Below are positions 1 through 6,780 of a stretch of DNA of 8,307 nucleotides, piece by piece. The stretch's first letter is position 1. Each line of letters begins with the position of its first letter. The position numbers and the translations under genes were made by a program. The notes under the pieces are model-generated. The model was not told the DNA's origin and ran no database searches. It worked only from the letters and a program-made list of their open reading frames with translations. Source of the DNA: Chloroflexota bacterium (GTDB taxonomy: Bacteria > Chloroflexota > UBA5177 > JANWHV01); contig JANWHO010000227.1 in NCBI GenBank assembly GCA_025450375.1, positions 1 to 8,307 on the forward strand. Reading direction: 5' to 3'.

Positions 1-111
1 GCAGGGTGGCTCGTATCAAGAAATTGCCGCCCTGAATATCTTCGCGTGGTGACAAGCATCGGGAAAGGATACGGCAGATAACTGAATCGGAAAGAAACGT
101 GAAAAATATGG
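1..111. other. Left-edge segment without a complete gene
   Basis: No complete coding region is visible. One plus-strand frame from base 2 ends at a TGA at 50-52 after about 16 codons. It could be the tail of an upstream gene, but it is too short to identify. None of the frames contains the hydrophobic helices expected for the first half of the MFS transporter that follows, and the frame of that gene is closed by a TGA at 100-102. By eye the composition is less GC-rich than the rest of the window, which fits a rearrangement junction, but this is weak evidence. Confidence 0.5.
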
Positions 112-1104
112 GTGGAGTCGAGATTTGGCGGCGGTAAGGACGGAAGCAACTCCATGGGCTGGACCAGTCCGCGCGTGCTGCTTGAATTGATTGGCGGCGT
201 GGCGCTGCTGGCCCTATTCGCCATCGTCGAAACGCGGGTACCCCATCCGATGTTTCGCCTGCCACTGTTCCGAATCAAGGCTTTCACCTTCGGCGTGCTG
301 TCCAGCTTTCTCTCGGCGGTTGCCCGCGGCGGCTTAATGTTCATGATGATTATCTGGTTGCAGGGGATCTGGCTGCCCGAGCATGGCTACAGCTTTACCC
401 AAACACCACTCTGGGCCGGCATCGCCATGCTTCCCTTATCGGTGGGCTTTTTGCTGGCAGGGCCCGCGTCCGGCTATTTCTCGGATCGACTGGGCGCCCG
501 GCCGTTCGCCACCGGCGGCATGATCGCCGCCGCCCTGAGCTTCGTTCTTCTCCTGCTGTTGCCGGTCAACTTTAGCTACCCCGTATTCGCCGCCATCCTT
601 TTCTGCAACGGACTGGCCATGGGAGCGTTCGCCTCTCCAAATCGCGCGGGCATTATGAACAGTCTCCCGCCAGCGGATCGAGGCGCCGGCGGCAGCATGA
701 ACTCGACTTTTCAGAACTCGGCGCAGGTACTCTCGATCGGCATATTCTTTACCCTGGTGATTCTTGGCCTGTCTTCCGTCTTGAGCAGTAGCATGACCAG
801 CGGCCTGGCCGCGCACGGTGTACCGCTCGCCACCGCCCAACACGTCGGCAACCTGCCGCCCGTGTCAATTCTCTTTGCCGCCTTCCTGGGCTACAATCCT
901 GTCCAGCAACTGCTCGGCACGGCCACGCTCAGCCATCTCTCTCCGGCCAGTGCGGCGGCTCTCACGGGACGGGACTTCTTTCCCCACCTGATCTCAAAGC
1001 CTTTCCAGGCGGGGCTGCACGAGGCATTTGGCTTCGCGATAGCCGCTTGCCTGGTCGCCGCCGCCGCTTCCTGGTCACGCGGCAGCCGCTATGTCGCGGA
1101 GTAG
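112..1104 (+). pseudogene. DHA2-family MFS transporter, N-terminally truncated (C-terminal half only)
   Basis: This is the C-terminal portion of a drug:H+ antiporter of the 14-helix DHA2 (EmrB/QacA-like) major facilitator family, a cytoplasmic-membrane exporter. The 330 residues contain roughly seven or eight hydrophobic segments. There is a helix near residues 20-43 followed by a VETRVPHPMF-type segment, as found between the two halves of DHA2 proteins. An MFS motif-A-like stretch, GYFSDRLGAR, lies near residues 120-130, and the last helix is near residues 305-322. Full-length relatives are about 480-550 residues, so about six helices are missing. The frame is closed by TGA at 100-102. The first codon is a GTG at 112; an ATG at 154 sits closer to where homology seems to begin. 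Neither has a convincing ribosome-binding site. It is probably a remnant left by deletion or rearrangement, but a half-transporter or an upstream frameshift cannot be excluded. Substrate is unknown. Confidence 0.7.
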
Positions 1105-1133
1105 GGGCCGCTGGAGGGTGGCTGGCCGCGGAC

Positions 1134-1139
1134 AGGAGG
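1134..1139 (+). promoter_or_regulatory. Ribosome-binding site of the GNAT gene
   Basis: A perfect AGGAGG lies 8 nt before the ATG at 1148. It fixes that codon as the start in preference to upstream in-frame candidates such as the one at 1091, which would overlap the transporter remnant and add an Arg-rich leader unlike the family. Confidence 0.85.
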
Positions 1140-1147
1140 AGCCTGGG

Positions 1148-1909
1148 ATGGACGAGAACACCCTCGATCCGCGGGCAATCGCCCGAGCCCCCTTCGTGAC
1201 TCCTTCACCGCTCGAACGCTACCGTTCGGGGCCGATTCGGCACGCGACTCATGAGGCCCTGACCCTGATCTCCGCTGGGGAGCCGGGGCCGGACTTCAAT
1301 CAGGCCGTGGTCCTTGGCCCGGCGCGGCCCGAGGAGGTCTTCCGGCTGGCCGAGACGTTCTTCCGTGACTCCGGTGCCTATAGTATGGTGATCGAGGTCG
1401 AGACGGCGGGGCAGGTGGAGCGCGAGGCGCGACGACGGGGCTGGCGGCTGGACGACGAGGAGCCGGCGCTTGTGCTGGCGCCGTTGCCCACCATCTTCCC
1501 GTCTCCACCGTCCGAGCTTGTCATCCGGCAAGTCGGTGACGCGGGCGGCCTGGCCGACTTCCGCGGGGTGAGCGAGACACCCTCCCGCTTCCTGCCGCCG
1601 CTCGCGGCGGTGCGGGATCCCGCGGTGGCGCTGTTCGTCGGCTATGTCGGAGAGCACCCGGTAGCCACGGCGCGTCTGAACTGTCTCGGGTCCATCCTGG
1701 AGGTCATGGGTGTCGTGACCGTGCCCGCGATGCGGCGACGGGGCTACGGGACGGCGCTCACCTGGGCCGCGGTCGTGTCTGGTCAAGCGCGGGGCTGTAC
1801 GGCGGCGACGCTGACGGCGACTGCCCAGGGCTATTCGGTCTACGCCGCCATGGGTTTTAGGCCAGTTTGCGTCTACCATACCTACATGCTCGAAGAACCT
1901 GGGGACTAA
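1148..1909 (+). CDS. GNAT-family N-acetyltransferase
   Basis: Predicted cytosolic acetyltransferase of 253 residues that would transfer an acetyl group from acetyl-CoA to an unidentified amine. The C-terminal GNAT domain spans about residues 120-250. Its acetyl-CoA-binding motif A is clear: VVTVPAMRRRGYGTAL, with the R-x-x-G-x-G/A pyrophosphate loop (RRRGYG) at residues 196-201. A typical C-terminal element near YSVYAAMGFRPV follows. Residues about 30-110 look like a degenerate first GNAT-like half ending in a GWRLDDEEPALVL-type strand, as in two-domain acetyltransferases, so the protein may be a tandem GNAT with one active site. The start is chosen from the strong AGGAGG 8 nt upstream. It lies 43 nt after the transporter remnant in the same direction, so the two may once have been cotranscribed. 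Family assignment is firm; substrate is unknown. Confidence 0.88.
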   Translation: MDENTLDPRAIARAPFVTPSPLERYRSGPIRHATHEALTLISAGEPGPDFNQAVVLGPARPEEVFRLAETFFRDSGAYSMVIEVETAGQVEREARRRGWRLDDEEPALVLAPLPTIFPSPPSELVIRQVGDAGGLADFRGVSETPSRFLPPLAAVRDPAVALFVGYVGEHPVATARLNCLGSILEVMGVVTVPAMRRRGYGTALTWAAVVSGQARGCTAATLTATAQGYSVYAAMGFRPVCVYHTYMLEEPGD

Positions 1910-2032
1910 CCCGGGAGTACGTGACGACCACCTGATAGGCATTGCCGCGTAATATGGCAGCCCCACCGTTCGTTACTCCAATGCAGCCAGTGTACGGCGC
2001 GCTTGGGTTGGACCTACGATTGGAGTGGATGG

Positions 2033-2602
2033 ATGAGAGTGTACGTTCCGCTGATCAGCCTGGTGTGTGTTCTCTTCCCCGCGGCCAGCAGCGGACCACG
2101 CGCCATGAGTGCGGCGCCAACGATTGGCGGAGTGCCCAAGAACTGCCCGGATACCACGCACTTCGTGTCGCTGTTTAACGTGTTCGATGACGGCAAGGCA
2201 TATGGCGGCCTCGTTGGGAGTGCTCCCGCGTGGCTGCGTGGCTTCTCCGGACCAGCCGCCACCTTGACCTTCGGTGGCGTCTATCAGCCTGGCTATGGCT
2301 GGGGCAGCAAAGTCCTCTTCGTGCTCAAACGGGGGTTCAAGGGTACGGTGACGATGAGCGGCGGCAGCGTGCGGGGCCATGCGCCATTGTGGTTTGACGC
2401 GGTTGAAGTGGGCGCTCTTGATCGGCCAGTGCGGCGGTTGACCTTGCAGGCGACGCGCCAGTTGGCGTTTGCCGGCGGGGCCGGTCCACGACAATGGCCT
2501 ACCTTTCCTGGTGGGATCACGGTGCCGCGTGCCGGCTGCTATTATGTGGAGGCAACCTGGCCTGGGGGCAAATGGCGTCTCACCTTCGCGGCTGGAGGCT
2601 GA
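2033..2602 (+). CDS. Predicted secreted protein of unknown function
   Basis: A 189-residue protein that I do not recognise by function. It starts with a short hydrophobic signal-like segment (MRVYVPLISLVCVLFPAA), with plausible signal peptidase I cleavage near the AMSA-AP region, so export is predicted. There is no good lipobox. The mature part is rich in Gly, Trp and aromatic residues and contains two cysteines, one near the mature N-terminus (PKNCPDT) and one in the C-terminal motif VPRAGCYYVEATWPGGKW, followed by LTFAAG. A closing pattern of AGCY/W, an aromatic-rich strand, G and L-x-F resembles the last beta-hairpin of small secreted beta-sandwich proteins seen in Chloroflexi and actinobacteria; that comparison is from memory. 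The ATG at 2033 is preferred because GGAG lies 7 nt upstream; a TTG at 2003 would put ten polar and aromatic residues before the signal. It stands alone, about 120 nt from each neighbour. Confidence 0.7.
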   Translation: MRVYVPLISLVCVLFPAASSGPRAMSAAPTIGGVPKNCPDTTHFVSLFNVFDDGKAYGGLVGSAPAWLRGFSGPAATLTFGGVYQPGYGWGSKVLFVLKRGFKGTVTMSGGSVRGHAPLWFDAVEVGALDRPVRRLTLQATRQLAFAGGAGPRQWPTFPGGITVPRAGCYYVEATWPGGKWRLTFAAGG

Positions 2603-2612
2603 GTATCCGTCC

Positions 2613-2632
2613 AGGGCAGCCCGCACTGCCCT
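2613..2632 (+). terminator. Weak hairpin after the secreted-protein gene
   Basis: AGGGCAG and CTGCCCT form a perfect 7-bp stem with a 6-nt loop, starting 11 nt after the TGA stop at 2600-2602. No T-run follows, so an intrinsic terminator is only possible; it may act in mRNA 3'-end protection or be coincidental. Confidence 0.35.
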
Positions 2633-2736
2633 TACAAGAGTAGCAGCATGTCCATCGTGCGCCTGCGCGAGGCGGCACCAACGTGGCAAGCAGTGGTAAA
2701 ACGGGTTGAGTTGACGCCGAAGGATACGCCAATAGC

Positions 2737-3219
2737 ATGGCCGCTCCCTATACGCCCCGCCAGGGTCAGTATCTCGCGTTTATCCATACCTACACCAAAC
2801 TGCGCGGGCGATCGCCATCGGAAGCGGAGATAGCGACCCATTTCATGGTGTCGCCGCCATCCGCGCATCAGATGGTGGTAACGCTGGAGCACCGCGGTCT
2901 GATCCAGCGCACGCCGGGCCAGGCACGCTCCCTGCGCGTGCTGCTGCCCTCAACGGCCATCCCGGATCTGGAGAGCGGGCGGCCGCGGCGCCAACAGGAA
3001 TCTACAGCTGAGGTTGCGTACCCTCACCTCGCCCGTTGGATTGTTGACGGCGGTTGGGTCGAACTCGGAAGAACGGACTATAGTCGTTCCATGGCCCGGG
3101 CGCTCGACGAAGGCGGAATCGTGTGGGAAGGCAAGACGCACTACCCTGGCCTGGAGGAGCTGCTCCGGGATCTCAATGACGGCATTGCTCAGTGGGCGGA
3201 GAAGAACGGCCATGCCTAG
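2737..3219 (+). CDS. LexA-type winged-helix protein without peptidase domain
   Basis: A 160-residue putative DNA-binding regulator. Residues 1-70 align by eye with the LexA DNA-binding domain: TPRQGQYLAFIHTY at the first helix, then RGRSPSEAEIATHF, the recognition-helix region SPPSAHQMVVTLEHRGLI, and a wing ending ARSLRVLLP. LexA proper (about 200 residues) continues into an Ala-Gly cleavage site and a Ser-Lys S24 peptidase. Neither is present here. Instead residues about 95-158 form a compact alpha/beta segment (ARWIVDGGWVELG, then YSRSMARALDEGGIVWEG, then LEELLRDLNDGIAQWAE). It looks like a small domain I associate with cyanobacterial and Chloroflexi hypothetical proteins. It is therefore not a self-cleaving SOS repressor, and its signal and targets are unknown. 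The ATG at 2737 has only a distant AAGGA (2720-2724) upstream. Its TAG overlaps the convergent SDR stop codon. Confidence 0.8.
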   Translation: MAAPYTPRQGQYLAFIHTYTKLRGRSPSEAEIATHFMVSPPSAHQMVVTLEHRGLIQRTPGQARSLRVLLPSTAIPDLESGRPRRQQESTAEVAYPHLARWIVDGGWVELGRTDYSRSMARALDEGGIVWEGKTHYPGLEELLRDLNDGIAQWAEKNGHA

Positions 3220-4046
3220 CTCGCGTCGCGCCAACTGAAGGCCGGAGCGTAGCCGAGTAGGCGACGCGCCTTGGCAATCGAGAGCAGCGTCTCATGATTC
3301 CCGATTCCCTCGCGCAGCGGAACGCCGGGGAAGACCCGTGCCATCAGTTCCGTGTTGGGCGCCCGCATGACCGTATCGGCGGCGGCGATGATGAAGCTCT
3401 CGGCCCCGCTAATCGGGGCGGACAGCCCAAGCCGGCAACTCTGGGCCACGTCGCGCGCATCGACATAGCCCCACAAGTTCCACTTGCGCAGCAAGGGATC
3501 GGCCTGGAAGGCCGGGAACGCCGCGTAATCAGGCGGCTCCATGATATTGGAGAACCGCAGGCTCACCACCGGGATACCAGTCCAGCGGTGGAATTGCCGC
3601 CCCATCTCCTCGCCGAGCACCTTCGAGAGCGCGTAGCTCGACTCGGGGAAGAGCGGATGCTCCTCGTCGATGGGGGCATAGATTGGCGGCTGGCGGTCGA
3701 ACGGCAGCCCCAGCGTGGTCTCGCTCGACGCCCATACCACCCGTTGCAAACCCAGGATCCGCGCGGCCTCGAAGACGTTATAGGTGCTGGCGATGTTGGT
3801 ACGGAAGGTCACCTCCTCGGTCTGGAGACCCGGGGCCGGGATGGCCCCTAGATGCACGACCGCCTCGGCGCCGTGCAGCGCCGCCAGGCACTGCCCGTAG
3901 TCGGTGAGGTCCGCTTGCAGGAAGCCGCTCGACCGCTCCGTGGGCCGGCGCAGATCGACGTTGAGCACATCGTAACCATGCTCCAGCAACTCCCGCACCA
4001 CCGCGCGTCCGGCTTTCCCGGTGCCACCCGTAACCACTACCTTCAT
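3216..4046 (-). CDS. Extended SDR, NAD-dependent epimerase/dehydratase family
   Basis: A cytosolic NAD(P)-dependent oxidoreductase or epimerase of 276 residues, acting most likely on a sugar, sugar acid or related polyol. The N-terminal Rossmann motif is TGGTGKAG (residues 6-13). An acidic residue at the end of the second strand (Asp31, in NVDLRR) points to NAD rather than NADP. The strand motif VVHLGAI is at 63-69 and NIASTYNVFEAAR at 84-96. The active site has Ser107/Ser108 (WASSETT) and Tyr138-x-x-x-Lys142 (SYALSK). The pattern around HLGAI, NI-x-x-x-YN-x-FEAAR and ASS resembles uronate dehydrogenase and relatives, but this is only suggestive. It is the last gene of the dehydratase operon, 9 nt after the small-subunit stop, with a purine-rich GAGAGATAGAG just before its ATG. 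Cotranscription suggests it oxidises, reduces or epimerises the substrate or product of the dehydratase. Substrate specificity cannot be read from sequence. Confidence 0.85.
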   Translation of the reverse strand: MKVVVTGGTGKAGRAVVRELLEHGYDVLNVDLRRPTERSSGFLQADLTDYGQCLAALHGAEAVVHLGAIPAPGLQTEEVTFRTNIASTYNVFEAARILGLQRVVWASSETTLGLPFDRQPPIYAPIDEEHPLFPESSYALSKVLGEEMGRQFHRWTGIPVVSLRFSNIMEPPDYAAFPAFQADPLLRKWNLWGYVDARDVAQSCRLGLSAPISGAESFIIAAADTVMRAPNTELMARVFPGVPLREGIGNHETLLSIAKARRLLGYAPAFSWRDAS

Positions 4047-4055
4047 CTCTATCTC

Positions 4056-4484
4056 TCAATCAGGCTGCTGGGCCCGCGACAGGCCGCCGGCCCGATACGC
4101 CTCCGCCGCCTGGCGGATGAAGCGGGCGTTGGCCGCGGCGGCATAGCAGGCCTCCAGTTGATCGGCCAGGGCCGTCAGCTCCAGAAAGGTGGCGCGGCGG
4201 GGCCGCAGGGCCTCGTAGATCTCGAGTAACCGCTCGTTGGGAATCTGCGCCAACTCAGCGGCCCGGCGCAGGTTCTCCGCTAGCTGCCTATAACCCGCCC
4301 CCTCGGCCACGCCGGCCTGGAGCAGCAGGGTCTCACCGTCCACCGTCAGGTCGTCCGAATCGATCTCCCCGGCCCGGATCGCCTCCAGAGTGATCCGCTC
4401 GAAGGCTACGCTGGTGCGCGAACGGAGCCGGTCGGCGGCGTGCTCGGCAAGCGGGTAGCGGGCAGTGTCGTCGGGCCCGCTCAT
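4056..4484 (-). CDS. Diol/glycerol dehydratase small subunit (PduE/DhaE-like), N-terminally short
   Basis: Gamma subunit of adenosylcobalamin-dependent diol or glycerol dehydratase, which with the large and medium parts converts 1,2-diols to the aldehyde. The 142 residues align by eye to PduE: RYPLAEH, FERITLEAIRAGEIDSDDL, GETLLLQAGVAEGAG, ENLRRAAELAQIPNERLLEIYEALRPRR, then ADQLEACY and FIRQAAEAY. Klebsiella PduE is about 173 residues; this one begins almost directly at the YPLA motif and so lacks the roughly 30-residue Ala/Pro-linked N-terminal helix that resembles a microcompartment-targeting peptide. Its ATG overlaps the TGA of the upstream large-medium gene as ATGA (4481-4484), which suggests translational coupling and fixed stoichiometry. 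Confidence 0.93.
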   Translation of the reverse strand: MSGPDDTARYPLAEHAADRLRSRTSVAFERITLEAIRAGEIDSDDLTVDGETLLLQAGVAEGAGYRQLAENLRRAAELAQIPNERLLEIYEALRPRRATFLELTALADQLEACYAAAANARFIRQAAEAYRAGGLSRAQQPD

Positions 4485-6721
4485 GGCCAGACCGCCCGCA
4501 GCTCGACCGGCGGCGCCCCGGGCACGATCTCGCCCGTCTCGCGCAGATGCATCAGGGTGGTGTGTACGATCAGGCGCAGCCGCATCATATTGTCGATGGC
4601 CACCGGTACCGGGGCCGTGGGGAGCCCGGCGGCGTAGCGGGCGGCGTTCCGCCCGATCGCCCTGTAAGACAATAGGGTCAGATTGGGGGCCTGCGGGAAG
4701 AGCTCCAGGTTGTTGAGCGGCGCCAGGTCACGCTGGTGAATCACCGTGGTCCCCTTGGATTGGATGCCGACCGCCACTCCGGAGCCGCTCAGCCGCGCCG
4801 CCTGGTACCCGATCACCGCGCAGTCCGAGGTATGCCGGAGGCGCACGATCCGCGCCCTTAGCCCCTCGTCGGCTACTCCGGCCAGCAACTCGCGCAGCAC
4901 ATCAACATGCGAAAGCCCCGAGAGGGTCCGCTGGATGGCCCCGCCGAAGGCCGGCCCCACCCCGATCACCACCTCGCCCGGCTCGCCCGCCCCTGCGGGA
5001 CCGATCTCTTCCAGGGTCAGCCGTCGCTCACTGGACTGGTCCGAAACCAGGTCGAGGGGCGCCTTCACCTGCGGCAGATCCCGCAACTCGCGCCAGCGCT
5101 CCGGGCTAAGTTGGTAGCCCGTACCGGGGCCGCGGTACGTATTGGGGTCGTTAATCGCGCTGAGCACCTTGAAATCGGCATCGAAGATCGCCGATGGCTG
5201 CAGATAGTCCCCGGCAATGCGCTGGCGCTGCAGTTCCAGCAGGCGACCGGCGATCTCGGAATAGCCACGGCGGTCCAACGCCCGGATTACGTCCACCACC
5301 GTCCGCGGCCCGGCCAGGAAGCGATCCGCCGCCGCCAGATCGGGGATCGGGTCGCGGTCGGGCAGATCGGCGCTGGAGTGAGCGCAGGCGGCGGTCTCGA
5401 CCTCCGCGTCGCTGATCGCGGGGAAGCCCAGCTCCTCGTAGACCGCCTGGAGCGCCATGGCGGCCCGCCGCCGCACGGCGAGCACGTCCTCCTCGCGGAC
5501 CGGCCGCATGCCGCCATCGACCTTCATGTCACGTTGGATCACCAGCCAGTCATCGAAATCCTCGGCGTCGAAGTTCCCGCCCCCGAAGAGATTGTCCTCC
5601 TTGGGAATCGAACTGTAGCCGGAGGTGATGAAGTCGGTCCCCGGCAACAACTGCAGCATCAGCTTGGCGGTCTTACGGAGGTCCGAGTGCGAGGACATGG
5701 CATCGTTCCCGGAGGCTACCTCCAGGCCCAGCATGGCGGCCATCAAGTTCTCGGCCAGCACGGCGCGGAAGCCGCCGGGAAGCGAACCGGGCAGGGCGAT
5801 GCAGCTGATCGAGCCATTCTGCACCCCCTGGCTCCCCGCTCCCTTGACCATCAGCAGGCAGCGCGCCTCCAGATAGAGCATCGACTTGCCCTGGGCGTGG
5901 CCCATCAGCACCTCCGAGCCAGTCCCGGAGGAGAAGCGCACCTTGACCCCGCGGGCGGCGTAGGCCGAGGCCAGGAATGCCTTGGACCATGGGGTATCGT
6001 CGCCATCGTTGAAGGCGGGAGCGCTGCCGTAGACGGAGAGCGTCTCGGCATAGGAGGTGAGGCCCTTGATCGCCAGGCGCAGGCTGACTGCCTCCTCCAC
6101 CGCGCACTGGGTGAGCACGCCGCCGCGGGCGGTCTGCGAGCCAATCAGGACCGCCAGGGCATTGAGCGGCGCGTTGCGAGCCACCCGCACGGTGGTCTCC
6201 TCCTCGGCGAAGCCGCGCCAGGCGGCGTCGGCGGCGTCGGCGGCCAGCAGGGCCGGATGCTCTTTCAGGTTGGTCACATGCGCCTGGTTGGCCGGGGTGC
6301 GGCGGGCCCTCATCTTCCGCAGCGCCATCATCATTTCCAGGACATCCAGCCGGCTGACCACGTCGAGCAGCTTGGCCGGGGTGCAGCCGCCCAGCAGGGC
6401 GAGCAACTCGGCCCGCGGGGTCACCAGATCCACCAGCATCCGGGCCAGTCGCAGGGAGTCGGTGGCCAGGGCCTCGGCGGCGCGGCTGGGGTCGATAGCG
6501 TACTCGGCGATGAACTGGTCGATCGGATCGAAATCCTCTCGTCGCCGCCCATCCATCTCAACGATCCGCCCGCCCTCAAGGCGCAGGCTGGGCGCCGGAT
6601 CGAGCGGACTGTCCATTGCGATCAGCCCGGCTTCCGGCAGCTCCTGGATGAAGGTCTCGCGATTGATATCGCGCTCCGCCAGGACGGCGAAACGCTTGGA
6701 GCGATGACTAGGTTGCACCAT
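4481..6721 (-). CDS. Fused large+medium subunit of B12-dependent diol/glycerol dehydratase (PduC-PduD fusion)
   Basis: Catalytic subunit of a coenzyme-B12 diol or glycerol dehydratase (1,2-propanediol to propanal, or glycerol to 3-hydroxypropanal), 746 residues. Residues about 7-554 match PduC from the first motif (RSKRF) through GPGTGYQLSPERW. With a constant +5 offset to my memory of Klebsiella PduC, the functional residues are present: Gln146, His148, Glu175, Glu210, Glu226, Gln301, Asp340, Ser367 and Phe379. Residues about 583-746 match PduD (EVVIGVGPAFGG, LSGSGVAVGIQSKGTTVIH, NLELFPQAPNLTL, RNAARYA). A polar linker of about 28 residues replaces the first ~60 residues of PduD, which include its microcompartment-targeting peptide. 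The position equivalent to Gln336 is Ala341. The ATG at 6721 is chosen because MVQPSHRSKRF matches the family N-terminus and GGAGG lies just upstream, with a short 3-nt spacing; a GTG one codon later would have better spacing. It is first in the operon. Fused forms are also known in actinobacteria. Confidence 0.95.
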   Translation of the reverse strand: MVQPSHRSKRFAVLAERDINRETFIQELPEAGLIAMDSPLDPAPSLRLEGGRIVEMDGRRREDFDPIDQFIAEYAIDPSRAAEALATDSLRLARMLVDLVTPRAELLALLGGCTPAKLLDVVSRLDVLEMMMALRKMRARRTPANQAHVTNLKEHPALLAADAADAAWRGFAEEETTVRVARNAPLNALAVLIGSQTARGGVLTQCAVEEAVSLRLAIKGLTSYAETLSVYGSAPAFNDGDDTPWSKAFLASAYAARGVKVRFSSGTGSEVLMGHAQGKSMLYLEARCLLMVKGAGSQGVQNGSISCIALPGSLPGGFRAVLAENLMAAMLGLEVASGNDAMSSHSDLRKTAKLMLQLLPGTDFITSGYSSIPKEDNLFGGGNFDAEDFDDWLVIQRDMKVDGGMRPVREEDVLAVRRRAAMALQAVYEELGFPAISDAEVETAACAHSSADLPDRDPIPDLAAADRFLAGPRTVVDVIRALDRRGYSEIAGRLLELQRQRIAGDYLQPSAIFDADFKVLSAINDPNTYRGPGTGYQLSPERWRELRDLPQVKAPLDLVSDQSSERRLTLEEIGPAGAGEPGEVVIGVGPAFGGAIQRTLSGLSHVDVLRELLAGVADEGLRARIVRLRHTSDCAVIGYQAARLSGSGVAVGIQSKGTTVIHQRDLAPLNNLELFPQAPNLTLLSYRAIGRNAARYAAGLPTAPVPVAIDNMMRLRLIVHTTLMHLRETGEIVPGAPPVELRAVWP

Positions 6722-6746
6722 GGGCCTCCACGCTGAACTGAAGCGG

Positions 6747-6775
6747 GCCGGACACCGGCTGGGGATACCGGCTGG
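6747..6775 (-). promoter_or_regulatory. Leader hairpin and tandem 9-bp repeats, possible operator
   Basis: ACCGGCTGG occurs twice at a 13-bp period (6754-6762 and 6767-6775), and GCCGG-ACA-CCGGC (6747-6759) is a perfect 5-bp inverted repeat overlapping the first copy. They lie between the predicted -10 box and the dehydratase start codon, where a repressor would block transcription or an RNA hairpin could affect translation. Function is inferred from position only. Confidence 0.4.
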
Positions 6776-6780
6776 TTCGG

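Noticed and set aside
1205..1966. Long minus-strand frame opposite the GNAT gene
   Set aside because: The Arg- and His-rich translation has no domain signal, and the plus strand has a clear GNAT motif with a strong ribosome-binding site.
1973..2689. Minus-strand frame opposite the secreted-protein gene
   Set aside because: The composition is non-protein-like, and the plus-strand gene has a signal-like N-terminus and a ribosome-binding site.
2737..3219. Classical SOS repressor LexA
   Set aside because: The S24 peptidase, cleavage site and catalytic Ser/Lys are missing, and the length is 160 instead of about 200 residues.
4907..6736. A 609-codon open frame on the plus strand opposite the dehydratase gene
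   Set aside because: It is antisense to a strongly conserved gene. Its translation is low-complexity, rich in Gly, Arg, His and Gln, with no motif. This is the usual shadow of high-GC coding sequence.
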